A DNA stretch of 64,000 nt from a virus. The position numbers were made by a program, and so were the translations under genes. The stretch spans positions 62,001 to 126,000 of IMG/VR virus record IMGVR_UViG_3300032249_000542. The stretch is one strand, 5' to 3'. Position 1 is the first letter of the stretch, and every line of letters begins with the position of its first letter. This document shows positions 52,086 to 59,865 of the stretch, piece after piece. Below the pieces are notes generated by a model. That model saw only the letters and a list, made by a program, of their open reading frames with translations. It had not been told where the DNA came from and searched no databases.

Positions 52086-52631
52086 ATGGCATTTTCAGTA
52101 AATGAATTCCGCTCTCAAATGCAAGGGGACGGAGCACGTCCTAATCTATTTGAAGTCGCTATGCCCTTCCCAACTTTTTCATTACCAGCGAACGCACAAA
52201 CTAAATTAACTTTTATGTGCAAGACGGCGCAGTTACCAGGTTCCACTATTGGTACTGTGCCTGTTCAATATTTTGGACGTGAATTAAAGTTTGCAGGTAA
52301 TAGAAGCTTTGCAGATTGGACAATTTCTATCATCAATGATGAAGATTTTGTTATTCGTAACGCATTCGAAAGATGGATGAATGGAATTAACAGTCACAAC
52401 TTAAACGTAAGAAACCCAGCAGCACTTTTGTTAAGTTCTTACACAGTTGATGCTGATGTTAAACAGTTTGGTAAACGTGGTAACGAATTAAAGAAATATA
52501 AATTCATCGGTGCTTTCCCAACAGATGTATCACCAATCGACGTTGATTGGGGTTCAAATGATGCAATTGAAGAATTTACAGTAACTCTATCATATCAATG
52601 GTGGGAATCCATTGAAGATGGCGTGGTCTAA
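52086..52631 (+). CDS. gp19: Tail tube protein gp19
   Basis: 181 residues (T4 gp19: 163). Conserved tube-protein pattern: PNLFEVAMPFP, MCKTAQLPGSTIGTVPVQYF, RSFADWTISIINDEDFVIRNAFERWMNGIN, and YKFIGAFPTDVSPIDVDW near the end. Stacked hexamers form the inner tube inside the sheath. It is followed at once by a rho-independent terminator. A related tube-fold protein is encoded at 59,302. Confidence 0.93.
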   Translation: MAFSVNEFRSQMQGDGARPNLFEVAMPFPTFSLPANAQTKLTFMCKTAQLPGSTIGTVPVQYFGRELKFAGNRSFADWTISIINDEDFVIRNAFERWMNGINSHNLNVRNPAALLLSSYTVDADVKQFGKRGNELKKYKFIGAFPTDVSPIDVDWGSNDAIEEFTVTLSYQWWESIEDGVV

Positions 52632-52633
52632 AA

Positions 52634-52667
52634 GGGAGTAGGGGATTTTCCCCTATTCTCTCTTTTT
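52634..52667 (+). terminator. Rho-independent terminator after gene 19
   Basis: Stem GGGAGTAGGGGA (52,634-52,645), loop TTT, and TCCCCTATTCTC (52,649-52,660), 12 pairs with two G-U, followed by TCTTTTT. It would limit read-through from the highly expressed sheath/tube genes into the portal gene. Confidence 0.8.
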
Positions 52668-52688
52668 ATAGAATGAGAGGTACCTAAA

Positions 52689-54305
52689 ATCGCAATCAAA
52701 CTTTTCGGATTCACCCTAGGTAAATCGGACATTGTTCAGGAACAACCACCTGAACAACCGTCGTTTACTCTACCTACTTCTGCGCTTGATGATGGTGCAG
52801 TCACAGTCACTTCCAATGCTTATTATGGAACATATGTTGATTTAGAAGGTTCTGTTCGTAATGAACTAGAACTCATTACACGTTATCGTGAAATGGCTAA
52901 TCATCCAGAATGTGAAATGGCAATTGATGAAATTGTTACAGAAGCAGTTTCATTTAATCCAACTGGAAGAATAATCAATATTGTCATGGACAATTTGAAA
53001 CAACCAGACACAATCAAGAAGAAAATTAGAGATGAGTTTGATAACGTCTTAACAATGTTAAACTTTAGTAATCTTGCTGATGATTTGTTTAAGCGTTGGT
53101 ATATTGACGGAAGAATCTATTACCATGTAGTTGTCAATGAAAAGGCACCTAAAGAAGGTATTCAAGAACTACGATATATTGATCCACGTAAGATTCGTAA
53201 AGTCAGAGAGATTGCAAAAGATCGTGATGCAAAGACTGGCACAATGATTATCAAATCTATTGCCGAATACTATGTGTATAATGATCGTGGTACATCAACA
53301 CAAACATACACCTCACAAGTAAATTCAGGTGTACGTATTGCACCAGAATCAGTTATCAATGTTAATTCTGGTTTAACAGACGCAAAGAATACGTTTGTTA
53401 TTTCTTATCTACATAAAGCAATTAAACCACTCAATCAACTTCGTATGGTTGAGGATGCAATCGTCATCTATCGTATTTCAAGAGCACCAGAACGCCGTGT
53501 ATTCTATATTGACGTAGGTAACTTACCTAAAGGTAAAGCAGAACAGTATCTACGTGACGTTATGGTTAAGTATCGTAACAAGATGGTTTATGATGCAAAC
53601 ACCGGTGAACTCCGTGATGATCGTAAACATATGTCAATGTTGGAAGATTTCTGGTTACCTCGTCGTGAAGGTGGTAAAGGTACAGAGATTACTACATTGC
53701 CTGCAGGACAAAACCTTGGTGAGTTAGAAGATGTAAAGTATTTCCAAAAGAAACTTTTACAATCACTTAACGTACCATATTCACGACTAGAACCACAACA
53801 AGGTGGAATGATTGGTCTAGGTCGTGTATCTGAAGTTACCCGTGATGAAATTAAGTTCACTAAGTTTATTCAAAGATTGCGTAACAAGTTCTGTCAAATA
53901 TTTGATAGAGCAATGGAGATGCAACTTGTACTAAAAGGTATTTGTACAAGAGAAGAATGGGCACAGTTTAAAGAGTTTATTCACTATGACTTTATCAAAG
54001 ATAATAATTATATCGAGATGCGTGATGCAGAAGTTCTCCGTGAAAGACTGAATCTTGCAATGCAGGTAGATCCATTTACTGGTAAATATTATTCACAGGA
54101 ATGGATTAAGAGAAATGTTCTACGTTTGACCGATGCTGAAATATCAGAGATGGACAAACAGATGCAAAAGGAACAAGCAGGACCTGTACTTGCACCTCCA
54201 CCTGAAACGCAGCCGGTTGATAATACACAAGATGATGCGTCTGCAACTACTGAGTCAGCTACTCCGCAACTTGATGCGGAAGTAGATAAATACTCACTCA
54301 AATAA
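52689..54305 (+). CDS. gp20: Portal protein gp20 (probable ATC start)
   Basis: About 538 residues (T4 gp20: 524). The dodecameric portal is the DNA gateway at the special head vertex. Conserved parts include YYGTYVDLEGSVRNELELITRYREMANHPECEMAIDE, YIDPRKIRKVREI, SYLHKAIKPLNQLRMVEDAIVIYRISRAPERRVFYIDVG, and GKGTEITTLPAGQNLGELEDV. The first in-frame ATG (52,893) lies inside this conserved block, so it is not the start. Upstream the frame codes a portal-like N-terminus (IKLFGFTLGK) and is closed by TGA at 52,674. No ATG, GTG, TTG or CTG lies between. The best start is ATC at 52,689, in context CTAAAATCGCAATC, 8 bases after AGAGG; one base change would give ATGGCA like the neighbouring genes. Confidence 0.88.
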   Translation: MAIKLFGFTLGKSDIVQEQPPEQPSFTLPTSALDDGAVTVTSNAYYGTYVDLEGSVRNELELITRYREMANHPECEMAIDEIVTEAVSFNPTGRIINIVMDNLKQPDTIKKKIRDEFDNVLTMLNFSNLADDLFKRWYIDGRIYYHVVVNEKAPKEGIQELRYIDPRKIRKVREIAKDRDAKTGTMIIKSIAEYYVYNDRGTSTQTYTSQVNSGVRIAPESVINVNSGLTDAKNTFVISYLHKAIKPLNQLRMVEDAIVIYRISRAPERRVFYIDVGNLPKGKAEQYLRDVMVKYRNKMVYDANTGELRDDRKHMSMLEDFWLPRREGGKGTEITTLPAGQNLGELEDVKYFQKKLLQSLNVPYSRLEPQQGGMIGLGRVSEVTRDEIKFTKFIQRLRNKFCQIFDRAMEMQLVLKGICTREEWAQFKEFIHYDFIKDNNYIEMRDAEVLRERLNLAMQVDPFTGKYYSQEWIKRNVLRLTDAEISEMDKQMQKEQAGPVLAPPPETQPVDNTQDDASATTESATPQLDAEVDKYSLK

Positions 54306-54308
54306 ATA
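54301..54308 (+). promoter_or_regulatory. Late promoter candidate AATAAATA before gene 67
   Basis: It overlaps the portal stop and lies 18 bases before the ATG at 54,327, with Shine-Dalgarno AAGGAG at 54,315-54,320. Confidence 0.5.
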
Positions 54309-54326
54309 CATGTTAAGGAGTCTTAA

Positions 54327-54518
54327 ATGGACATAAGAAATTTTATAGATTTAGTTGGTTCAAATCAAAATGCAGAAGCTAAAGATGCATTAGACGAAAT
54401 TCTATCAGGTAAAGCTTTTGAAGCACTAGAAGGTCGTAAACAAGAAATAGCTAGTTCCTTATATTCTAGTGAACAATCAGAAGTTTCTAATGAGGAACCT
54501 GAAACGGAAGAAGAATGA
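54327..54518 (+). CDS. gp67: Prohead core protein gp67-like
   Basis: 63 residues (T4 gp67: 80). It has a short helical N-terminus (FIDLVGSNQNAEAKDALDEIL), a middle EALEGRKQEIASSLY, and a strongly acidic tail (EEPETEEE). This layout and the position directly after the portal gene match gp67, a small prohead core protein that is later cut by gp21. The last 4 bases overlap the next gene (ATGA). Sequence similarity is limited by the short length. Confidence 0.72.
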   Translation: MDIRNFIDLVGSNQNAEAKDALDEILSGKAFEALEGRKQEIASSLYSSEQSEVSNEEPETEEE

Positions 54519-55288
54519 AATCGTTATTAGAGTTTAAATCTATTACCGAAGAAGAAAAGGCAGACTACTCTAAGTTTGATGCCTTGATCCGTGCTGGACT
54601 TGCAAACAAAGCACAGGTTCAACGTATTCATAAAATCTTAGATAAGATGGGTGAAGAACGTCCAGTATTTAACAATGCTGATCGTGCCATCATGCAAAAC
54701 CTATTCACTAAAATGGTAGATTTAATCTCTAATAATAAACAGATTTTTACACAAGCACGCCGTGCTGTGCGTGAAGAAATAGAAGAAGGTGTAATTGCAA
54801 CATCCGATTACAAGATTGGTACAGATGGTCGTAAAGTAAAAGCACATCGTATTCAAGTTGGTAAACGTGATGAACCAGAAGATCAAAAGATTATGGAAGA
54901 ACCTTTGGCAATAAAGGATCCTCCTAATGTTCTTCTACTAAAAAGAATTACGACTAGACTGTTTCCTGACGGAACAAGAGTTGCATTATATTATAACAAA
55001 TTATTAGATAAGCATTTTACCATACCATATGGTCCTGGTATTAATGCACCATTGCAAGCTGAAGAATTACAAATGTCGGCATTTGATTCTTTACAGATGG
55101 TTCTTGCAAATGGAGAAGATACAGAAATTTCATTTGGTAATGAATACCGTATAGTAAGTTTAGTTGAGGCACAGTCGTTAATACGTCTATATCATAATTT
55201 AAGTGAAGAAAACAAACAACGAATGATTAATCAGTTAGATAATCCAGAGATGTTTGACAAATTTACCGATTATGCATTAAAACAATGA
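54515..55288 (+). CDS. Conserved prohead-region protein of unknown function
   Basis: 257 residues, between gp67-like and gp68-like genes and overlapping both by 4 bases. The N-terminal 110 residues (KADYSKFDALIRAGLANKAQ, RIHKILDKMGEERPVFNNAD, NLFTKMVDLISNNKQIFTQARR) are helical and look like a family found at this place in marine T4-like phages but not in T4. The C-terminal part (residues 140-250) is mixed and includes RLFPDGTRVALYYNKLLDKH. Strict translational coupling to core genes suggests a prohead core or assembly role; no motif for an enzyme is visible. Confidence 0.6.
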   Translation: MKSLLEFKSITEEEKADYSKFDALIRAGLANKAQVQRIHKILDKMGEERPVFNNADRAIMQNLFTKMVDLISNNKQIFTQARRAVREEIEEGVIATSDYKIGTDGRKVKAHRIQVGKRDEPEDQKIMEEPLAIKDPPNVLLLKRITTRLFPDGTRVALYYNKLLDKHFTIPYGPGINAPLQAEELQMSAFDSLQMVLANGEDTEISFGNEYRIVSLVEAQSLIRLYHNLSEENKQRMINQLDNPEMFDKFTDYALKQ

Positions 55289-55710
55289 ACCTTATAAATG
55301 CATTACTAAGTAATGATGTAATTAAATTTAAAGAACTGGTTTATGAGCAGTTAAGTATTATTGCTGCTCGTAAACTAGAAGAAGAAAAAAAAGAAATTGC
55401 TTCTGCTCAATTTGAAGTAGAGTTAGAAGAAGGAAACATTGTTACTTCTGGACGTGTTCAAAGAATACGCCGTCGTATTAGAAGAAATAAAAAAGGTAGA
55501 ATTACAGTACAACGTAATGTACGTAGGTCTGCTATTAAAGGTTATAGACTTTCTGGTGGTACCGTAAGACGCATTCCTGTTCAACAGAAAATGCACAAGG
55601 CCAGAATGTTAAAAAGGTATTGGAAAACTAAAGGTCGTTCAAAATTAAAACGTACCTTAATGAAAAGAAAAATGTCTTTGAATAGACGCAAATCAATGGG
55701 GATAAAATAA
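55285..55710 (+). CDS. gp68: Prohead core protein gp68-like
   Basis: 141 residues, the same length as T4 gp68. The N-terminal third is helical with LINALLSNDVIKFKELVYEQL and AARKLEEEKKEIAS. From about residue 55 the protein is very basic (IRRRIRRNKKGR, KRTLMKRKMSLNRRKSMGIK). The basic tail suits binding to the acidic core or DNA. Position and layout match gp68. Its Arg/Lys-rich end contrasts with the acidic gp67 tail. Confidence 0.68.
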   Translation: MNLINALLSNDVIKFKELVYEQLSIIAARKLEEEKKEIASAQFEVELEEGNIVTSGRVQRIRRRIRRNKKGRITVQRNVRRSAIKGYRLSGGTVRRIPVQQKMHKARMLKRYWKTKGRSKLKRTLMKRKMSLNRRKSMGIK

Positions 55711-55711
55711 A

Positions 55712-56074
55712 ATGCCATTAGAGATTACCAACTCGTTAAGAAATCATTCTATTGCAAGGGCTACTGGTCCAGGAACATATACGATTGCTCTTAACGATCT
55801 AAGAAAAAATACAACAACCGAAGTTGTTAATACGGCTGATATTAAAAGAATAGTTTGGTCAACAAATGCTAGCATTACTATTGTACGTAATAGTGTAGAA
55901 CTTGCATCTTTACATACTGCTGGTGAAATGCGTTTTGATGACTGGAATCACAGTCTTGCAAATAACAATGGTTCAAGCATTGTAATTACTATTGTAACTG
56001 GTGGAACAATTGTTTTAGAGTTATCTAAACAAGCATCGTTTAATGTGGATCCAGTAACAGGAGTAACACTATAA
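55712..56074 (+). CDS. Small beta protein in the prohead operon, possible head decoration protein
   Basis: 120 residues, beta-rich, with no charged core-like helices: LEITNSLRNHSIARATGPGT, IALNDLRKNTTTEVVNTADI, RIVWSTNASITIVRNS, GEMRFDDWNHS, IVITIVTGGTIVLELSKQA. A similar small protein is found at this place in marine T4-like phages and not in T4. It is probably a virion protein. A capsid decoration role is plausible because it sits among head genes, but this is inference. It overlaps gene 21 by one base. Confidence 0.55.
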   Translation: MPLEITNSLRNHSIARATGPGTYTIALNDLRKNTTTEVVNTADIKRIVWSTNASITIVRNSVELASLHTAGEMRFDDWNHSLANNNGSSIVITIVTGGTIVLELSKQASFNVDPVTGVTL

Positions 56075-56724
56075 TGAAACTAATTACCGAACAAATTGAG
56101 AACGTAAAATATCTCACAGAAAAAACTGAAGATGGTAAAAAGAAGTTGTACATTGAAGGTACATTCTTAGTGGGTGATGCAGTTAATAAAAATAACCGCA
56201 TGTACAAGATGGACACCCTACGCAATGAAGTTAAAAGATATGACGAAGAATATATTAAGACCAATCGTGCATTAGGTGAACTTGGTCACCCAGATACTCC
56301 TTCTTTGAATCTAGAGAGAGTGTCACATAAAATTGTTTCTTTAGCAGAAGATGGTAACACATTCTATGGCAAAGCAATGATTCTAGACACACCATACGGT
56401 CAGATCGTCAAAAACTTTATTGACTCTGGTGTTAATCTAGGAGTATCATCCCGTGCTATGGGTTCTGTTACCATGACTAAAGAAGGATATAATCTGGTAC
56501 AAGATGATTTAAGGCTTGCAACTGCAGCCGATATTGTTGCAGATCCATCTGCTCCAGGCGCATTTATCAACGGCATTATGGAAAATAAAGAGTGGTTGTT
56601 TGTCGAGGGACGTTTTGTGGAAATGGATATTGATAACGCCAAAAGACAGATCAAACAGGCATCTAAACAACAAATAGAACATGTAGCTCTGAATCTATTT
56701 GAAAATTTTCTCAGAAAACTTTAA
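56074..56724 (+). CDS. gp21: Prohead protease gp21
   Basis: 216 residues (T4 gp21: 212). Features of the T4 prohead protease family, a herpesvirus-protease-like serine peptidase: KNNRMYKMDTLRNEV, His72 in ELGHPDTP, and the Ser pair 125-126 in LGVSSRAMG. It cuts core proteins and the capsid N-terminus after (I/L)-x-E during head maturation. It lies before scaffold and capsid genes, in T4 order. Confidence 0.92.
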   Translation: MKLITEQIENVKYLTEKTEDGKKKLYIEGTFLVGDAVNKNNRMYKMDTLRNEVKRYDEEYIKTNRALGELGHPDTPSLNLERVSHKIVSLAEDGNTFYGKAMILDTPYGQIVKNFIDSGVNLGVSSRAMGSVTMTKEGYNLVQDDLRLATAADIVADPSAPGAFINGIMENKEWLFVEGRFVEMDIDNAKRQIKQASKQQIEHVALNLFENFLRKL

Positions 56725-56727
56725 TTT

Positions 56728-56735
56728 TATAAATA
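56728..56735 (+). promoter_or_regulatory. Late promoter TATAAATA before gene 22
   Basis: An exact match to the T4 late consensus, in the only 36-base gap between genes 21 and 22, 25 bases before the ATG, with a strong Shine-Dalgarno AAGGAGAT at 56,747-56,754. The best late promoter candidate in the window. Confidence 0.75.
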
Positions 56736-56760
56736 TTCAATCATAAAAGGAGATCCTTAA

Positions 56761-57828
56761 ATGGCAACCAACAAATTACTAGAAGCAGCTGCTGATATTC
56801 TTGCCGGAAGCAAGAAGTCTGCCCCAGCTATGCCGACAGCAAAACTTTCAGGTACAGAAATGGACTTGGGCGGACCAACACCACAAAATGGCAAACCAGA
56901 CGACGATTCGAATAAAATCGATTCGACTAAGGGTGCTAAGTCTGCAACTGCTCCAACAACAAAACCATCTGCTGCATCTTCGGATACTCAGAACCATCCA
57001 CAAGGTGGAACTAAGACAATGAAGGAAGATGACGAACAAGACGAAGAATTAATTGCTGAAAAAATGCATGACGAAGAAAAGAAAGAAATGATGAAGAAGA
57101 AAATGAAAGAGGACGTTAATGCTCTTTTCTCTGACGATTCTACCATTTCCGAAGAATTCAAATTTAAAGCAGCTACAATTTTTGAAGCACGTATTAATGA
57201 TCGTATTCAACAAATTGAAGAAGAAGTAGAAGTTAGATATGCTTCTATGTTCGAAGAAGCTGTAGAAGAAATCAAAAATGATTTGACGACTAAAGTAAAT
57301 GACTACCTAGAGTATGTTGTTGAACAATGGTTGGCAGATAACGAAATCGCAATTGAATCCGGTTTACGTTCAGAAATTACTGAAGAATTTATCGCAGGAC
57401 TACGTAATCTATTTGCAGAACATTACATCGATGTTCCAGAAGATAAAGTTGACCTAGTAGATGAACTAGCAGGACAAGTTGAACAACTGGAAGACAAACT
57501 TAACGAAGAAATGCAATATGGCATTGAGTTAAGAAAAGCTTTAATTGAATCAACTAAAAATGAAATCGTTCACAATGTGTGTGATGGTTTAACGGCAACT
57601 CAAGTTGAAAAGATCAGATCACTCGCAGAGAGTGTAGAATTCTCCACAGAGGAAGAATACACAGAGAAACTTGAAACAATCCGTGAAAACTATTTCCCAT
57701 CAGGAATTAGAAAAGCTGATGTAACACATTTGCAAGAACAATATGAAGATGCTGACAACGAAAAGAAAGTCATTCATGACCCTTACGTTGCAATGGTATC
57801 CCAAGCAATTTCAAAAACAAAAATTTAA
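56761..57828 (+). CDS. gp22: Prohead core scaffold gp22
   Basis: 355 residues (T4 gp22: 269). The N-terminal third is low-complexity, with Pro, Ser, Thr, then Asp/Glu/Lys-rich. The rest is charged and mostly helical, with likely coiled coil near residues 235-265 (DLVDELAGQVEQLEDKLNEEM). The ending is VIHDPYVAMVSQAISKTKI. It is the scaffold around which the prohead forms. Possible gp21 cuts of (I/L)-x-E type include LIAE and TIFE. Position between protease and capsid gene confirms it. Confidence 0.85.
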   Translation: MATNKLLEAAADILAGSKKSAPAMPTAKLSGTEMDLGGPTPQNGKPDDDSNKIDSTKGAKSATAPTTKPSAASSDTQNHPQGGTKTMKEDDEQDEELIAEKMHDEEKKEMMKKKMKEDVNALFSDDSTISEEFKFKAATIFEARINDRIQQIEEEVEVRYASMFEEAVEEIKNDLTTKVNDYLEYVVEQWLADNEIAIESGLRSEITEEFIAGLRNLFAEHYIDVPEDKVDLVDELAGQVEQLEDKLNEEMQYGIELRKALIESTKNEIVHNVCDGLTATQVEKIRSLAESVEFSTEEEYTEKLETIRENYFPSGIRKADVTHLQEQYEDADNEKKVIHDPYVAMVSQAISKTKI

Positions 57829-57831
57829 ATA
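57824..57831 (+). promoter_or_regulatory. Late promoter candidate TTTAAATA before gene 23
   Basis: Seven of eight bases match TATAAATA. It overlaps the gene 22 stop and is 15 bases before the capsid ATG, with Shine-Dalgarno AAGGAG at 57,835-57,840. Confidence 0.4.
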
Positions 57832-57846
57832 AACAAGGAGACTTAT

Positions 57847-59187
57847 ATGTATTTGTCAGAAGGCCTACAAACCAAATGGGAATCGGTGCTTAATCACCCA
57901 GAACTCCCAGCAATTAAAGATCCATACCGTAAAGCAGTTACGGCTTTGATTCTAGAAAACCAAGTTCAATCGATGCAAAAGGAAGGTCAAATCCTTACCG
58001 AAGCATCACCAACTAACTCTGCTGGTACAGGTGGTTTTGGTGGTGGCGCTACTGCAACAGGTCCTGTTGCTGGTTTCGACCCAATCATCATTTCTTTGGT
58101 TCGTCGTTCACTACCTAACCTAATCGCTTATGACGTTTGCGGCGTTCAGCCAATGACTGGTCCTACAGGATTAATTTTTGCAATGCGTACACGTTTTGGT
58201 ACACAATCAGGAGACGAAGCATTCTATAACGAAGCTAATACTCGTCACTCTGGTGCTGAATCCGCTGTTGCAACAACTTATGCACTACAAGCTGATACAG
58301 CTGCATCAGACAACGTATTCGCAAACACAATTCTTGCAGGTCCTTCAATGGCTACAGCATCTGCTGAAGCTCTTGGTACTTCAGGTGCAGTTGCATTTGA
58401 AGAAATGGCATTCTCAATCGAGAAAGTTACTGTAACTGCTAAGACCCGTGCTCTAAAAGCAGAATACTCAATGGAACTTGCACAAGACTTGAAAGCAGTT
58501 CATGGTCTAGACGCAGAAACAGAATTGGCTAACATCCTTTCTTCTGAAATTCTTGCTGAAATCAACCGTGAAGTTGTTCGTACAATTTACACAGTTGCAA
58601 AAACTGGCGCACAAATTGGTACAACTACTGCTGGTACATTCAATCTTGACACCGACTCAAACGGTCGTTGGATGGTTGAAAAGATCAAAGGTCTAGCATT
58701 CCAAATCGAACGTGAAGCTAACTTCATCGCTAAGACAACTCGTCGTGGAAAAGGTAACATGGTTATCTGTTCTTCAGACGTAGCTTCTGCTCTAGCAATG
58801 GCTGGTATTCTTGACTATCAATCAGCATTGCAAGGTCAAGTATCATTGACAGTTGATGATACTGGTAACACATATGCTGGTACATTGTTCGGTCGTATGA
58901 AAGTGTACATCGATCCATACTTCCCAACTGGCTCTTCAACCGAGTTCGCTGTTGTTGGTTACAAAGGTTCGAATGCTTATGACGCTGGTATCTTCTACTG
59001 CCCATACGTTCCTCTACAAATGGTTCGTGCAGTTGATACAGGTTCCTTCCAACCAAAAATTGGTTTCAAGACTCGTTACGGAATGGTTGCAAACCCATTC
59101 GCAGAGGGTACAACCCAAGGTTCAGGAAACTTGAATCGTCAATCGAACTTCTACTATCGTGCAATCAAGATCGCAAACTTGATGTAA
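57847..59187 (+). CDS. gp23: Major capsid protein gp23
   Basis: 446 residues (T4 gp23: 521). Clear T4-like capsid features: N-terminal propeptide, then FDPIIISLVRRSLPNLIAYDVCGVQPMTGPTGLIFAMR, FEEMAFSIEKVTVTAKTRALKAEYS, ELANILSSEILAEINREVVR, and FGRMKVYIDPYF. The likely gp21 cut is after Glu52 in QILTE-ASPTN, an L-x-E site like T4. Codon choice is visibly more biased (many C-ending codons) than in the fibre genes, as expected for the most expressed protein. It is followed by a strong terminator. Confidence 0.96.
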   Translation: MYLSEGLQTKWESVLNHPELPAIKDPYRKAVTALILENQVQSMQKEGQILTEASPTNSAGTGGFGGGATATGPVAGFDPIIISLVRRSLPNLIAYDVCGVQPMTGPTGLIFAMRTRFGTQSGDEAFYNEANTRHSGAESAVATTYALQADTAASDNVFANTILAGPSMATASAEALGTSGAVAFEEMAFSIEKVTVTAKTRALKAEYSMELAQDLKAVHGLDAETELANILSSEILAEINREVVRTIYTVAKTGAQIGTTTAGTFNLDTDSNGRWMVEKIKGLAFQIEREANFIAKTTRRGKGNMVICSSDVASALAMAGILDYQSALQGQVSLTVDDTGNTYAGTLFGRMKVYIDPYFPTGSSTEFAVVGYKGSNAYDAGIFYCPYVPLQMVRAVDTGSFQPKIGFKTRYGMVANPFAEGTTQGSGNLNRQSNFYYRAIKIANLM

Positions 59188-59225
59188 TCAGTAGACAAAA
59201 CATAATAATAACTATAAGATGTTTT

Positions 59226-59253
59226 AGAGGGATCTTCGGATCCCTCTTTTTTT
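59226..59253 (+). terminator. Strong UUCG rho-independent terminator after gene 23
   Basis: Perfect 9-bp stem AGAGGGATC / GATCCCTCT (59,226-59,234 and 59,239-59,247) closed by a TTCG tetraloop and followed by a T-run to 59,253. It ends the capsid transcript. Confidence 0.93.
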
Positions 59254-59257
59254 CGCA

Positions 59258-59265
59258 CATAAATA
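59258..59265 (+). promoter_or_regulatory. Late promoter candidate CATAAATA after the capsid terminator
   Basis: Seven of eight bases match TATAAATA. It lies directly after the terminator and 36 bases before the ATG at 59,302, so the tail-tube-fold gene gets its own late transcript. Confidence 0.6.
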
Positions 59266-59301
59266 TATGCATCAGTTTCACTCAACCATAGAACATAACA
59301 T

Positions 59302-59829
59302 ATGAGTTCAAGTTTAATAGGCGGAGAAGGTACGTCATTCTTACATGGGAATAAGTTTCAATTAAACTTTGCCCGTGTACCATATCTTCAATATTTCTGT
59401 CAAGCAGTCAATCTCCCAGGGATATCTCTTGGTGAGATACAAAGGAACACCCCTTTTGTTGACATCTATTCTCCAGGTGAAAAGGCAATCTATGATATAT
59501 TGAATGTAACTTTTATTGTTGATGAGAATTTAAAGTCTTGGTGGGAAATACATGACTGGATTCGTGCAATGACATTCCCAACTACCTTTGAAGAATATAA
59601 AGGTTTAAACCAACTATCACCTCTTGCAGATAAAGACTTTCCGCAATTCTCTGACGCACATTTAAGTATTTTAACAACGGCAAACAATCCAAACTATCGT
59701 GTTAAGTTTGTGGATTGTTTCCCAATATCATTATCGTCTATAATGTTTTCCGCAATGGATACTCCAGACAATATCATTACTGCCGATGCATCATTCAGAT
59801 TTTCTTATTTTAATATTGACAAAATGTAA
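59302..59829 (+). CDS. Tail-tube-fold protein (gp19/gp54-like); candidate tube initiator or connector
   Basis: 175 residues. It follows the same strand pattern as gp19: FQLNFARVPYLQYFCQAVNLPGISLGE compares with LTFMCKTAQLPGSTIG, and YDILNVTFIVDENLKSWWEIHDWIRAM with DWTISIINDEDFVIRNAFERWM. So it belongs to the tail-tube fold superfamily, which in T4 includes gp19, gp48 and gp54. It may start the tube on the baseplate (gp54-like). Alternatively, marine T4-like phages often have gene 3 (tube terminator, 176 residues in T4) near here, so a gp3 role is possible from position and length. The sequence fits the tube fold better. Confidence 0.65.
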   Translation: MSSSLIGGEGTSFLHGNKFQLNFARVPYLQYFCQAVNLPGISLGEIQRNTPFVDIYSPGEKAIYDILNVTFIVDENLKSWWEIHDWIRAMTFPTTFEEYKGLNQLSPLADKDFPQFSDAHLSILTTANNPNYRVKFVDCFPISLSSIMFSAMDTPDNIITADASFRFSYFNIDKM

Positions 59830-59844
59830 CAAATAGTATATACT
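59816..59844 (+). promoter_or_regulatory. Sigma-70 promoter for uvsY
   Basis: TTGACA (59,816-59,821), 17-bp spacer, TATACT (59,839-59,844): 11 of 12 consensus bases at ideal spacing. It lies across the end of the tube-fold gene. The expected start is near 59,851, followed by AGGAGA (59,853-59,858) and ATG 59,866. It marks host-polymerase early transcription of the replication genes. Confidence 0.8.
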
Positions 59845-59865
59845 CTCCACATAGGAGATTACTTT

